This document shows, in pieces, positions 56,252 through 64,000 of a stretch of DNA of 64,000 nt; the stretch's first letter is position 1; every line of letters starts with the position of its first letter. Made by a program: the position numbers and the translations under genes. Source of the DNA: Bacillus sp. X1(2014) (GTDB taxonomy: Bacteria > Bacillota > Bacilli > Bacillales_B > DSM-18226). The notes under the pieces were generated by a model. It saw only the letters and a program-made list of their open reading frames with translations. It was not told where the DNA came from and searched no databases. Where the stretch lies: contig NZ_VEED01000014.1 of NCBI RefSeq assembly GCF_007678255.1, positions 62,001 through 126,000 on the forward strand, read 5' to 3'.

Positions 56252-58036
56252 TTAAACGATATATCGCTCTGCTTCGATGATCACATCGGCTGCTTCACGT
56301 TTTTTCGCTATCACATTAATCGGAGTATGACGCGTAAATTTGCGAAGGGACGATAACATCATCCGGAGGGTATCGCCTTGTTCGACTGCTACTAATGTTT
56401 CTTTTGCAATCGCTTCAAGTTGATTGAAAGCTTCTTGGCAATAGATTTGTGTATAAAGAAGCTTTTGCTTGTTCTTCTCTAAACCAGTTTTGGCGATTGC
56501 TTTTTCCGTACGGAGCACAACGGATTCCATTGCATACACGTTTGAAATAAGGTCAGCGATATTGGCTAACACTTCTTGCTCCTTTTCAAGCGCTTTTCCA
56601 TATTTTTGGGCTGCTAAACCGGCTGCTAATAGAGCGATTTTCTTCGCATTTCTGACAAGGTATTTTTCTTGTGCAAGCGGTTCGTCACCAGGCTCTTCTG
56701 GCATTAACATCATTAGTTCCTCTTGTAGAGCCATCGCTTTTTGGAATAATGGCAGCTCACCCTTAAAGGCTTTTTTCAATAAGGTGCCTGGCACCAACAG
56801 ACGGTTAATTTCATTGGTTCCTTCAAAAATACGTTGAATTCGTGCGTCACGATAGGCTCTTTCAATTGGATATTCCTGCATGAAGCCATATCCACCATGT
56901 ATTTGAACACCTTCATCTGTTACATGGGCTAATACTTCACTAGCGAAGAATTTATTAAGTGAACATTCAATCGCATATTCGGCAATTGAATTCGCGACTA
57001 ATTTAATGTCCTTTTCTTGCTCAGTTGTCAGTTTGCCTTGGTTGTCTTCGTATAGACCAATCGTACGGTAAACCGAGCTTTCGGCCGCATAAATTTCAGA
57101 GGCCAGTGTTCCGAATTTTTCTTTTGTTAAATTGAATTGCGAAATCGGTGTTTTAAATTGCTGACGGCCATTTGCATATTTAACGGTTATTTCGAATGCC
57201 TTTTTAGAGCCGCCGACACTTCCAACCGCCAACTTATAACGACCAATATTTAGGATGTTAAAGGCAATTACATGACCTTTACCAATTTCACCCAATAAAT
57301 TTTCAACAGGTACAGGAACATCTTCTAAAATGAGCGTCCGAGTGGAAGAACTCTTAATGCCCATTTTCTTCTCTTCCGCCCCAGTAGAAACGCCTTGGAG
57401 ATCTCTATCAACGATAAAAGCAGTAAATTGCTCTCCATTAATCTTGGCATAAACGACGAATACATCGGCAAAACCAGCATTAGTAATCCATTGTTTTTCC
57501 CCGTTTAAAATATAATGCGTGCCTGCCGCATTTAATTTAGCTGTTGTTCTAGCACCAAGGGCATCCGATCCAGACCCTGGTTCTGTTAAGGCATAAGCAG
57601 CAAGTTTTTCGCCTGATGCAAGTGCAGGTAAATATCTGCGCTTTTGGTCCTCGTTTCCGAATAATACGATTGGCAGCGAGCCAATTCCGACGTGTGCTCC
57701 GTGTGAGAGCGAGAATCCGCCTCCTCCAGCCATTTTCTCTGTCAAAAGAGAGGATGTAATCTTATCCAAGGCTAAGCCGTCATATTCCTCAGGCACATCT
57801 ACCGCTAAAAGGCCAAGTTCGCCTGCTTTTTTAAGGAGCTTTACCGTACGATCAAACTCATGATTTTCTAAATATTCCAGCTGTGGGACCACTTCTTTTT
57901 CCACAAAGTCTTCTGCCGTTTTCGCAATCATTAAATGCTCTTCAGTAAAATCCTCTGGTGTAAATAGCCGCTCATATGAAATATCTTCTATTAGAAAGCT
58001 TCCGCCTTTAATGACTTTTTCTGTTTGGTTTGTCAT
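56252..58036 (-). CDS. fadE: Acyl-CoA dehydrogenase FadE
   Basis: A 594-residue FAD enzyme for the first step of beta-oxidation. FAD/substrate site YALTEPGSGSDALGARTTA near residue 150 and ITNAGFADVFVVYAK; the C-terminal catalytic region GGYGFMQEYPIERAYRDARIQRIFEGTNEINR near 385-415. A long C-terminal extension (to 594) as in B. subtilis YusJ and VLCAD-type enzymes is present. Last gene of fadN-fadA-fadE. 76 nt and a hairpin separate it from fadA. Confidence 0.95.
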   Translation of the reverse strand: MTNQTEKVIKGGSFLIEDISYERLFTPEDFTEEHLMIAKTAEDFVEKEVVPQLEYLENHEFDRTVKLLKKAGELGLLAVDVPEEYDGLALDKITSSLLTEKMAGGGGFSLSHGAHVGIGSLPIVLFGNEDQKRRYLPALASGEKLAAYALTEPGSGSDALGARTTAKLNAAGTHYILNGEKQWITNAGFADVFVVYAKINGEQFTAFIVDRDLQGVSTGAEEKKMGIKSSSTRTLILEDVPVPVENLLGEIGKGHVIAFNILNIGRYKLAVGSVGGSKKAFEITVKYANGRQQFKTPISQFNLTKEKFGTLASEIYAAESSVYRTIGLYEDNQGKLTTEQEKDIKLVANSIAEYAIECSLNKFFASEVLAHVTDEGVQIHGGYGFMQEYPIERAYRDARIQRIFEGTNEINRLLVPGTLLKKAFKGELPLFQKAMALQEELMMLMPEEPGDEPLAQEKYLVRNAKKIALLAAGLAAQKYGKALEKEQEVLANIADLISNVYAMESVVLRTEKAIAKTGLEKNKQKLLYTQIYCQEAFNQLEAIAKETLVAVEQGDTLRMMLSSLRKFTRHTPINVIAKKREAADVIIEAERYIV

Positions 58037-58059
58037 TATTTTTTCCTCCTAATCTTTTA

Positions 58060-58092
58060 TTAGAAAGGGGCTAAATAACAGACCCTTTCTAA
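58060..58092 (-). other. Hairpin between fadA and fadE
   Basis: AGAAAGGG and CCCTTTCT can form an 8-bp stem with a 12-nt loop without a T-run, so it is more likely an mRNA processing or stability element than a terminator. Confidence 0.45.
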
Positions 58093-58112
58093 AATTTATA
58101 TGCCTGGGACAG

Positions 58113-59288
58113 TTACAGTAATTCAAATACTCCGGCCGCACCCATTCCGCCGCCGATACACATTGTTACAACACCAAATTGTTGATTGCGTCGTTTTAAT
58201 TCGTGAATAAGTGTGAGAGTTAATTTGGCACCTGTACATCCAAGCGGGTGTCCTAGGGCAATCGCGCCGCCATTGACATTGACAATCTCTTCGTTTAGAC
58301 CAAGTTCACGAATGACTTGAAGTGATTGTGACGCAAACGCTTCATTCAGTTCGAACAAATTAATATCCGATAATTCGAGACCAGCTAGTTTGACAGCTTT
58401 AGGAATCGCGACGACCGGACCGACACCCATAATTTCAGGCGGGACACCTCCAACCGCAAACGATCGAAATTTCGCCAAAGGCTTAAGACCAAGTGATTCA
58501 GCCTTTTCGCGATCCATCACCATTAGAGCTGCCGCCCCGTCACTTGTTTGTGAAGCATTACCAGCTGTTACGGTGCCTGACACCGAGAAGGCTGGGCGGA
58601 GTTTACCTAATGTTTCTAAGTTAGTATCTGGACGAACACCTTCATCCATTGAGAATTGAATCGTTTTTTCAACGAGATTATTGTCATTGCCGACAGTCCG
58701 AATCGTCACGTCAACTGGGACAATTTCATCGACGAATTTTCCTTCAGCAATTGCTTTAGTGGCTTTTTGATGGCTTCTTACGGCAAAAGCGTCTTGATCC
58801 TCACGTGTAATGCCATATTTCATTGCTACTTGCTCTGCCGTGTGACCCATTCCCATATAATATTGCGGAGCCGTTTCTGCTAGTTTAATATTAGGACGGA
58901 CAACATGACCCATCATTGGGATCATACTCATCGATTCAGCCCCGCCAGCGATGGCTGTATCGGTGTGGCCAAGCATGATTCCTTGTGCGGCATAAGCGAT
59001 TGCCTGTAATCCTGAAGAACAAAAACGATTGACTGTAATGGCAGGAACAGTATAGGGAAGTCCTGCTAATGCCCCGATATTGCGGGCCATATTGTTGCCT
59101 TGCTCAGCCTCAGGCATGGCACAGCCAATGATTAAGTCATCAATATTTCCTTCATAGTTTCCAGCTCGCTTTAATGTCTCTTTTACCACCAATGCCCCCA
59201 AATCATCGGGGCGAACATGGGCAAGCGACCCTTTCTTTGCTTTTCCGACCGGGGTTCTCGCTCCGGCAACGATTACCGCTTCTCTCAT
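58113..59288 (-). CDS. fadA: Acetyl-CoA C-acyltransferase (3-ketoacyl-CoA thiolase) FadA
   Basis: A 391-residue thiolase for the last step of beta-oxidation. Nucleophile Cys in [13 protein letters not shown] near residue 90, His in [14 protein letters not shown] near 350 and second Cys in [16 protein letters not shown] near 380. GTGAGGGAAC precedes the ATG at 59288, giving the same length as B. subtilis YusK; the longer frame begins inside an inverted repeat. Confidence 0.96.
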   Translation of the reverse strand: MREAVIVAGARTPVGKAKKGSLAHVRPDDLGALVVKETLKRAGNYEGNIDDLIIGCAMPEAEQGNNMARNIGALAGLPYTVPAITVNRFCSSGLQAIAYAAQGIMLGHTDTAIAGGAESMSMIPMMGHVVRPNIKLAETAPQYYMGMGHTAEQVAMKYGITREDQDAFAVRSHQKATKAIAEGKFVDEIVPVDVTIRTVGNDNNLVEKTIQFSMDEGVRPDTNLETLGKLRPAFSVSGTVTAGNASQTSDGAAALMVMDREKAESLGLKPLAKFRSFAVGGVPPEIMGVGPVVAIPKAVKLAGLELSDINLFELNEAFASQSLQVIRELGLNEEIVNVNGGAIALGHPLGCTGAKLTLTLIHELKRRNQQFGVVTMCIGGGMGAAGVFELL

Positions 59289-59325
59289 GTAAGTTCCCTC
59301 ACTTTCTATTAAAATATCGAATCTG

Positions 59326-59387
59326 GGGGTCTGACCCCTCATTCTAAACTAGCTATAATAAAGCCTATAGCAGAGGGGTCAGACCCC
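59326..59387. repeat. 15-bp inverted repeat with palindromic GGGGTCTGACCCC core
   Basis: GGGGTCTGACCCCTC at 59326-59340 and its exact complement GAGGGGTCAGACCCC at 59373-59387 enclose 32 nt. Each arm is itself a near-palindrome. It lies between fadN and fadA, just after the fadN stop codon reading frame region and before fadA's ribosome site. Confidence 0.85.
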
Positions 59388-59397
59388 TTGTTAAAAA

Positions 59398-61785
59398 TTA
59401 GTTTCTTAATGGTTTGCCTTTCACAAGCATATGCTGCATGCGCTGTTGTGATTTTGGCTCCGCAATGAGGCTTAAGAATGCCTGCCGTTCGAGATCCAAT
59501 AAATATTGCTCATCTACTTCTGTACCAAACGGCACCCTGCCGCCAGCAATAACATAGGCAATCTTCTTAGCAATTTTTAAATCATGCTCTGAAATATAAC
59601 CGGATAAACGCATTGCTTCAGCACCGAGTAATAGGGTGGCATAACCTGTTTCACCAACGACTGGAACTTTACGGCGCACTTTCGGCTTGTAGCCACTTTC
59701 ATGTAACGCTAGAACAGCCTGCTTCGCATCATAGAGCAGATGATCATTATTAAAACTGATGCCATCCGACTTACTTAGGAAATTGTTTTCCCGTGCTTCT
59801 TCTGCGGAAGTGGAAACTTTTGCGGTCGCAATCGTTTCAAACACTTTATTGGCGATCGTTTGCAGGTCAAACGGAACCCCGTTTGGAAGGTTTTCTAAAT
59901 GCTTCATATAAAGCTCTTTGTTTCCGCCGCCGCCTGGGAGCAAGCCGACACCAACTTCAACGAGACCCATATATGTTTCGGCTGAAGCTTGAATACGTGC
60001 AGCCGGCAAACAAACTTCTGCCCCGCCGCCAAGCGTCATGCCGAATGGAGCAGCGACCACTGGCTTCGAGCTGTATTTGACTTTCAGCAAGGCACTATGG
60101 AGGTGACGGACAATCATATCAAGCTCATAAATATTATCATCCTGTACTTCCATGAGCATCATCGCCAAATTGGCACCGACACAGAAGTTCTTTCCTTGGT
60201 TGCCGATGACAAGTCCCTTATAATTCTTTTCAACTTCTTCAACGGCATAGTTGATCATTTGTACAATATCAAGACCAATCGCATTGTTAGGCGAATGGAA
60301 TTCTAACAAAGCAACGCCATCACCGATATCAATTAAACTTGCTCCGCTATTCTTTTTAATGACACCCTTTTGATTCTTGATCTTTTTAAGATCGAGGGCC
60401 TTTGGGTTGAATTCCACTAATCGATATTGACCGTTATCATAGTAGAACTTTTCACCGTTTTCTTCTAAATAGAAGGATGAATGTCCTTTTTCCAGCATTT
60501 CTGTAACCCAAGCTGGAACTTCTAGACCAGCTTCCTTCATTTTTTGGACAGACTTTTCGACGCCAATCGCATCCCATGTTTCAAATGGACCTGTTTCCCA
60601 GCCAAAGCCCCATTTCATCGCTCGGTCGATGGAAACGATATCATCTGCAATTTCACCTAATAACTGGGCAGAGTATATAAATGACTGCGCCATCGTATTC
60701 CATAAAAATTGTCCAGCCCGGTCATTTGCGTATACAAGCGCTTTCAATTTATTGGCTGTGCCTTTTTCCTGCTTAGCTAACTCAACCGCAGGTGTGGACA
60801 GCTTTTTACGTGGACCATATTCTAATGTATTGGGATCAAGTTCAAGAATGTCCTTTCCTTTTTTCAAAAAGAATCCTTGACCGGATTTGCCGCCAAGCCA
60901 GCCTTTTTCCACCATCGTTTTCAAAAAGGCAGGGATTTCGAATACTTCCTTTTCTTTGCCCTCGACTTTTTCATAAACGTTATTAGCGACATGATAGAAC
61001 GTATCCAAACCAACAACATCAAGTGTGCGGAAGGTAGCACTTTTTGCGCGGCCAATCAGCGGTCCAGTGATTGAATCGACTTCGCCGACACTAAGGCCCG
61101 CCTTTAGCATTTCCTGAACAGTTACCAGAAGTCCGTAAGTTCCAATCCGGTTCGCAATAAAGTTTGGTGTATCCTTTGCAACCACCACACCTTTTCCTAA
61201 AACGTCTTCACCAAAAGTTTTCATGAATGAAAGGACTTCTGGAGACGTATATTGAGTAGGAATCACTTCAAGCAATTTCAAATAGCGCGGCGGGTTAAAA
61301 AAGTGGGTACCCAGGAAATGCTTTTGAAAATCTTCGGAACGGCCTGCGACCATCGCTTCTACTGAAATTCCTGATGTATTGGAGCTGATAATGCTGCCCG
61401 GTTTCCGGTATTGGTCAACCTTTTCAAATACCTGTTTCTTAACGTTAAGGTTTTCAACGACCACTTCAATAACCCAGTCAACATCCTTCAGTTTGAATAA
61501 ATCGTCTTCAAGATTGCCTGCTTCAATTAAGGCTAAATTCTTTTTCACTGCCAGTGGGGCAGGCTTTTGCTTCAATAATTTTTGGATGGAAGTTGCACTA
61601 ATTCGATTACGCACTTGTTTATCTTGTAGTGTCAGTCCTTTTGCCTCTTCTTCTTTAGTAAGTTCTCGTGGCACGATATCTAATAATAATGTTGGGATGC
61701 CGATATTTGCGAGATGGGCAGCAATTCCAGACCCCATCACACCAGATCCTAGGACAGCTGCATTTTTAATTACTTGGTTCAACAT
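59398..61785 (-). CDS. fadN: 3-hydroxyacyl-CoA dehydrogenase/enoyl-CoA hydratase fusion FadN
   Basis: A 795-residue bifunctional beta-oxidation protein. The N-terminal dehydrogenase has AAVLGSGVMGSGIAAHLANIG with the NAD site, then a catalytic region PRYLKLLEVIPT. The C-terminal third is an enoyl-CoA hydratase/isomerase-like domain (ALLEFHSPNNAIGLDIVQMI, LGGGAEVCLPAARI, GVGLLPGGGGNKEL). GGGGGAGACA lies before the ATG at 61785. It heads the fad operon and has a FadR-type operator just upstream. Confidence 0.95.
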   Translation of the reverse strand: MLNQVIKNAAVLGSGVMGSGIAAHLANIGIPTLLLDIVPRELTKEEEAKGLTLQDKQVRNRISATSIQKLLKQKPAPLAVKKNLALIEAGNLEDDLFKLKDVDWVIEVVVENLNVKKQVFEKVDQYRKPGSIISSNTSGISVEAMVAGRSEDFQKHFLGTHFFNPPRYLKLLEVIPTQYTSPEVLSFMKTFGEDVLGKGVVVAKDTPNFIANRIGTYGLLVTVQEMLKAGLSVGEVDSITGPLIGRAKSATFRTLDVVGLDTFYHVANNVYEKVEGKEKEVFEIPAFLKTMVEKGWLGGKSGQGFFLKKGKDILELDPNTLEYGPRKKLSTPAVELAKQEKGTANKLKALVYANDRAGQFLWNTMAQSFIYSAQLLGEIADDIVSIDRAMKWGFGWETGPFETWDAIGVEKSVQKMKEAGLEVPAWVTEMLEKGHSSFYLEENGEKFYYDNGQYRLVEFNPKALDLKKIKNQKGVIKKNSGASLIDIGDGVALLEFHSPNNAIGLDIVQMINYAVEEVEKNYKGLVIGNQGKNFCVGANLAMMLMEVQDDNIYELDMIVRHLHSALLKVKYSSKPVVAAPFGMTLGGGAEVCLPAARIQASAETYMGLVEVGVGLLPGGGGNKELYMKHLENLPNGVPFDLQTIANKVFETIATAKVSTSAEEARENNFLSKSDGISFNNDHLLYDAKQAVLALHESGYKPKVRRKVPVVGETGYATLLLGAEAMRLSGYISEHDLKIAKKIAYVIAGGRVPFGTEVDEQYLLDLERQAFLSLIAEPKSQQRMQHMLVKGKPLRN

Positions 61786-61804
61786 TGTCTCCCCCTTCAA
61801 ATCT

Positions 61805-61822
61805 TGAATGAATACTCATTCA
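61805..61822. promoter_or_regulatory. FadR operator of fadN-fadA-fadE
   Basis: TGAATGAATACTCATTCA is a perfect match to the FadR (YsiA) consensus TGAATGAnTAnTCATTCA. It lies 20-37 nt upstream of the fadN ATG. FadR represses beta-oxidation genes until long-chain acyl-CoA binds it. A half-site TGAATGAGT stands at 61849. Confidence 0.9.
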
Positions 61823-61870
61823 TTTTTTAGTCAAAAAAAATTCACATTTGAATGAGTCTTGTTACTACTT

Positions 61871-61899
61871 ACTATAGAATATTTCGAAAATTTGTGCAA
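61871..61899 (-). promoter_or_regulatory. Candidate promoter of the fad operon
   Basis: On the minus strand TTGCAC and TATAGT are 17 nt apart; the FadR operator lies about 45-60 nt downstream of the expected start. Confidence 0.55.
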
Positions 61900-61990
61900 T
61901 CATTAAAAGCGGATTTTTGGATTTTTTTTGAAAAATAAATTTTTAAATATTTTTACCTAAAAGGGCATCCTATTATCAGAGGTGATAACG

Positions 61991-62122
61991 ATGGCGAAAA
62001 TGAAAAAAGACCCTTCCAAAGCAGGGGTAAGTGCAGCAAGTGTGAAGGGCAATGGCGGGCCAGGCAATGAAGAGGCTCATCTTGATAAAAAGAACAGCCA
62101 GAATAATCAATATAAGCGCTAA
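61991..62122 (+). CDS. yuzL: YuzL-like small protein (43 aa)
   Basis: AGAGGTGAT lies 4-5 nt before the ATG. The 43-residue basic, Gly/Asn/Lys-rich product begins MAKMKKDPSKAGVSAAS and ends NQYKR. I recall this short N-terminal pattern from the YuzL family, which is of unknown function and found in spore formers. Composition is like that of minor small acid-soluble spore proteins, but that is inference. It ends in its own terminator. Confidence 0.75.
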   Translation: MAKMKKDPSKAGVSAASVKGNGGPGNEEAHLDKKNSQNNQYKR

Positions 62123-62123
62123 G

Positions 62124-62162
62124 AAAAGCAGGCTGATTGTTTCAGCCTGTTTCTCTTTTTGC
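62124..62162 (+). terminator. yuzL terminator
   Basis: CAGGCTGA pairs with TCAGCCTG around TTGTT, then TTTCTCTTTTT. Confidence 0.82.
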
Positions 62163-62224
62163 ATAAAAGTTCCTGTTTGAGAGACCATAAAGTCGTAAAG
62201 ATTACATGAATTAGGAGGGTTATT

Positions 62225-62518
62225 ATGCAGCAACAAAATATGAATATGCCCAATATGAATATGCAAAATCAACAAGCAACCATGCAACAGCCTCCCGGAG
62301 TTGTGTCAACAAAAGATGCTCTTTATTTAACCGATATGATGTCATGGAACTTATTGTCTGCGAAGAAAGCCCACTTTTTTGCCGGCCAGTGTCAGGACCC
62401 TGAATTAAAAGCTGAAGCAGAAAAAGTGGCCCAGATGCATCAACGCCACTATCAACAGATTCTAGGTCACTTAGGCCAGCATGCCAGCCAGCAGCAGCCC
62501 TTAAACAATATGCAATAA
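62225..62518 (+). CDS. yusN: Spore coat protein, CotF-like (YusN)
   Basis: A 97-residue protein with a Met/Gln/Asn-rich head (about 1-27) and a ferritin-like helical CotF domain (STKDALYLTDMMSWNLLSAKKAHFFAGQC, then HQRHYQQILGHL). AGGAGGG lies before the ATG. CotF-family proteins are spore-coat components. It is followed after 17 nt by a second CotF-like gene, so the two form an operon. Confidence 0.87.
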   Translation: MQQQNMNMPNMNMQNQQATMQQPPGVVSTKDALYLTDMMSWNLLSAKKAHFFAGQCQDPELKAEAEKVAQMHQRHYQQILGHLGQHASQQQPLNNMQ

Positions 62519-62535
62519 AAAAGGAGGAGCAATCA

Positions 62536-62877
62536 ATGAATCAGAATCAACAACAAAAGATTCAAAACCCTGAAACGCAGGTACCAAAGACCCCGCAAAT
62601 GAATGACCGTGATTTTATCAATGATTTATTGACAACAGAGAAATACATGACAAGTGCTTATAGTATGGCTTTACATGAAGCAAGTCATGAAGGTTTGTAT
62701 CAGGATATCATGCAGATTTTTTCGGATACACAACAATGCCAGCGCAATCTTTATGACTTAATGTTTAAAAAGGGCTGGTATGCGATCGAGGCTGCGGACC
62801 AGCAAAAGCTGCAGCAATCCTATCAGCAGTTTCAGGGATATACGAACCAGTTGCCAACTGGCGGTACCCTTCAATAA
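62536..62877 (+). CDS. Spore coat protein, CotF family
   Basis: A 113-residue protein with a Gln/Asn/Pro-rich head and a CotF domain (MNDRDFINDLLTTEKYMTSAYSMALHEASHEGLYQDIM, QQCQRNLYDLMFKKGWYAIE). AAAAAGGAGGAGC precedes the ATG at good spacing. It resembles coat protein F chains; which coat layer it enters is unknown. Its stop is followed by a strong terminator. Confidence 0.9.
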   Translation: MNQNQQQKIQNPETQVPKTPQMNDRDFINDLLTTEKYMTSAYSMALHEASHEGLYQDIMQIFSDTQQCQRNLYDLMFKKGWYAIEAADQQKLQQSYQQFQGYTNQLPTGGTLQ

Positions 62878-62885
62878 CAACAAAA

Positions 62886-62923
62886 AACAAAAAACCGGAG
62901 GCATCAACTGCTTCCGGTTTTTG
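62886..62923. terminator. Bidirectional coat-gene/yusU terminator
   Basis: AAAACCGGA-GCA pairs with TGC-TCCGGTTTT; T-run on the plus strand. Confidence 0.82.
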
Positions 62924-62931
62924 TATGTAAT

Positions 62932-63183
62932 TTATTTTTGTGAAGAGGCCCGATGCTGTTCATTCATGACTTTAATTTCATTTATAATTTGCTTCATTTC
63001 TTCTTTCGCATCCGGGTAAAGACCATTCCAATGCTTAGCTAAAGCAGGCATTGACTTAGCGATATGGGTGTACAATGCCCACATCTTTACCTTCTCCTTT
63101 GTTTCCTCGGTGGATTCCCCCACCATTAGTTCACTATACTTTTCAAGCAAAGCTTCGAACTGCTTCACAAATGTTTTCTCCAT
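62932..63183 (-). CDS. yusU: YusU-like DUF2573 protein
   Basis: An 83-residue helical protein. EKVKMWALYTHIAKSMPALAKHWNGLYPDAKEE is the family core as I recall for DUF2573. AGAAGGTGTC precedes adjacent ATG codons at 63186 and 63183; the second has better spacing. Function unknown. It overlaps the 3' end of the reductase gene by 41 nt, so it lies downstream in a yusV-reductase-yusU operon, as yusU does beside yusV in B. subtilis. Confidence 0.83.
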   Translation of the reverse strand: MEKTFVKQFEALLEKYSELMVGESTEETKEKVKMWALYTHIAKSMPALAKHWNGLYPDAKEEMKQIINEIKVMNEQHRASSQK

Positions 63184-63922
63184 CATGACACCTTCTGTCC
63201 TTAGCAATATGGGTACATGGGCATGTTTTGCAGCGCTTACCTGCTGGCAGTTGGTATGTAAAACAACAGGTCTTTCTTACTCTTACCTCAGCGTCCCATT
63301 CTTGCAAATACGTTTTTTCAGCAAAGTACTTTGGCAGTGGATTTAAGTTGTAGCGGCCAAACAACATCCCTTCTGCTTCGGAAATTAAGTAACGGAAGTC
63401 CCCTGCAGCCTGATCATTATCTATTAGCTCGGTTTCATAGAGCCAAAATAGGTAGACCGCAATATTTTCCCACAGGATTAACTTCGATATTCCGACGGTT
63501 TTTTCCAAATGAGAGATGAGGGGATAAATATTATTTGCAAACAGATCTTTCAATACTCTTGAACGCCATTCAGCGCGATCATTTCCATCCCAGCCCTGTA
63601 GGTCAGCATCCTTTAAAGAAATCCCTGGCAGCCAATCTTTCCCCTGTATAGCTGTTTCCATTTTTATATTATCCAACGATACATTTAGCTTTTTATTCAA
63701 AGCCGTCATTGCATAAAGTGACATCACGGCCAAAAAGGCATATCGTTTTATCAAAATGGAAGCAGCTATTTTTTCAGAAGGGGCCCCTATCACATCGGAT
63801 AAATTTTTCAAAAAATCCTTGAGGTACGTTTCATCTAAGAGATCAGCAACATTGAAAGTGTCCTCTAAGTTTGGATTGAATCGGTATTTTTCCAATTGAG
63901 TGTCTACGAATACTTTATCCAT
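63143..63922 (-). CDS. Siderophore-iron reductase, FhuF/FchR-like [2Fe-2S] protein
   Basis: A 259-residue protein with the FhuF-type C-terminal cysteine motif CCX10CX2C at residues 219, 220, 231 and 234, ligands of a [2Fe-2S] cluster used to reduce Fe(III) in siderophores. The remainder is helical (IucA/IucC C-terminal-like), without membrane segments. It overlaps the stop of yusV (siderophore-uptake ATPase) by eight nucleotides and the start of yusU by 41. About 25 residues follow the last cluster cysteine, including two more cysteines. Confidence 0.87.
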   Translation of the reverse strand: MDKVFVDTQLEKYRFNPNLEDTFNVADLLDETYLKDFLKNLSDVIGAPSEKIAASILIKRYAFLAVMSLYAMTALNKKLNVSLDNIKMETAIQGKDWLPGISLKDADLQGWDGNDRAEWRSRVLKDLFANNIYPLISHLEKTVGISKLILWENIAVYLFWLYETELIDNDQAAGDFRYLISEAEGMLFGRYNLNPLPKYFAEKTYLQEWDAEVRVRKTCCFTYQLPAGKRCKTCPCTHIAKDRRCHDGENICEAVRSFA

Positions 63923-64000
63923 TGACCGCTACCGCCTTCTCAAGAATACATCTGCCCTTACCATAAGGAATACAGAGCGGAGTCCCAAATAGTGGATCCA
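63915..64000 (-). CDS. yusV: C-terminal end of siderophore ABC ATPase YusV, partial
   Basis: Only the last 27 full codons are in the window (DPLFGTPLCIPYGKGR..., ending AVAVNG and TAA). The D-P-x-x-GTPxCIP pattern is the usual tail of FecE/FhuC-type ATPases. Its stop lies within the start of the reductase gene (ATGGATAA), a classic coupled overlap. YusV is the shared ATPase of bacillibactin and other siderophore importers in B. subtilis. Confidence 0.7.
   Translation of the reverse strand, partial: DPLFGTPLCIPYGKGRCILEKAVAVNG

Noticed and set aside
61976..62287. 103-codon minus-strand ORF opposite yuzL and the coat gene.
   Set aside because: It runs antisense through the yuzL gene, its terminator and the yusN ribosome site, and has no good ribosome site itself.

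Overview
The window comes from the chromosome of an endospore-forming, AT-rich Bacillaceae bacterium. Gene order follows the Bacillus subtilis yug-kap-yui-yum-yut-yun-yus arc closely (yugO, yugN, pgi, yugJ, yugI, yugE, kapB/kapD, pepA, yuiC/B/A, yumB/yumC, yutM to yutC, lipA, lytH, yunB-F, sufCDSUB, metNPQ, yusD-yusN, yusU, yusV). Spore genes are scattered throughout (YteA, a Spo0E-type phosphatase, YutH, YutC, YunB, LytH, CotF-like coat proteins, YuzL). No rRNA, tRNA, CRISPR array, prophage or intact insertion sequence was seen. The genus cannot be fixed by reading alone.

Layout. 1-3.4 kb: end of a YozQ-like gene, yteA, a small unlisted ORF, an amino-acid permease and a LysE exporter. 3.5-6.6 kb: a three-gene membrane glycosylation module (GT-C protein, polyprenyl-phosphate glycosyltransferase, GtrA flippase). 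6.8-15.3 kb: Spo0E-like gene, potassium channel yugO, yugN, a repeat-rich gap, pgi, yugJ, rocD-rocG and yugI. 15.5-24.9 kb: small regulators, an AlaX editing protein, a hexapeptide-repeat protein, a SodC-like lipoprotein, a cyclophilin lipoprotein, kapB/kapD, a hotdog thioesterase, pepA and yuiC-B-A. 25-42.8 kb: redox and Fe-S genes (yumB, yumC, yutM, yutJ, yutI), lipA, the spore peptidase lytH, and the yut/yun genes. 43-53.1 kb: the suf operon, then a methionine region with two S-box (SAM-I) riboswitches controlling metN-metP-metQ and metY. 53.2-61.9 kb: yusD-yusI with gcvH, and the fadN-fadA-fadE beta-oxidation genes behind a perfect FadR-type operator. 62-64 kb: yuzL, two coat genes, yusU, a siderophore-iron reductase and the end of yusV.

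How it works together. Several Fe-S functions sit close together: sufCDSUB builds clusters, yutM and yutI are carrier-type proteins, lipA consumes clusters to make lipoyl groups, and gcvH carries a lipoyl group. Methionine uptake and homocysteine synthesis are both placed under S-adenosylmethionine control. rocD and rocG convert ornithine through glutamate to 2-oxoglutarate.

The most unusual DNA is non-coding: ten tandem copies (nine full, one decaying) of a 52-bp hairpin unit between yugN and pgi, next to a chimeric palindromic dispersed repeat with a relative at 30.4 kb, and a degenerate 21-nt periodic array before sufB. Many genes start with TTG or GTG behind strong ribosome binding sites. 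Gene starts were adjusted where the ribosome binding site required it. Symbols are assigned from remembered B. subtilis homologues and gene order, not from a database search.
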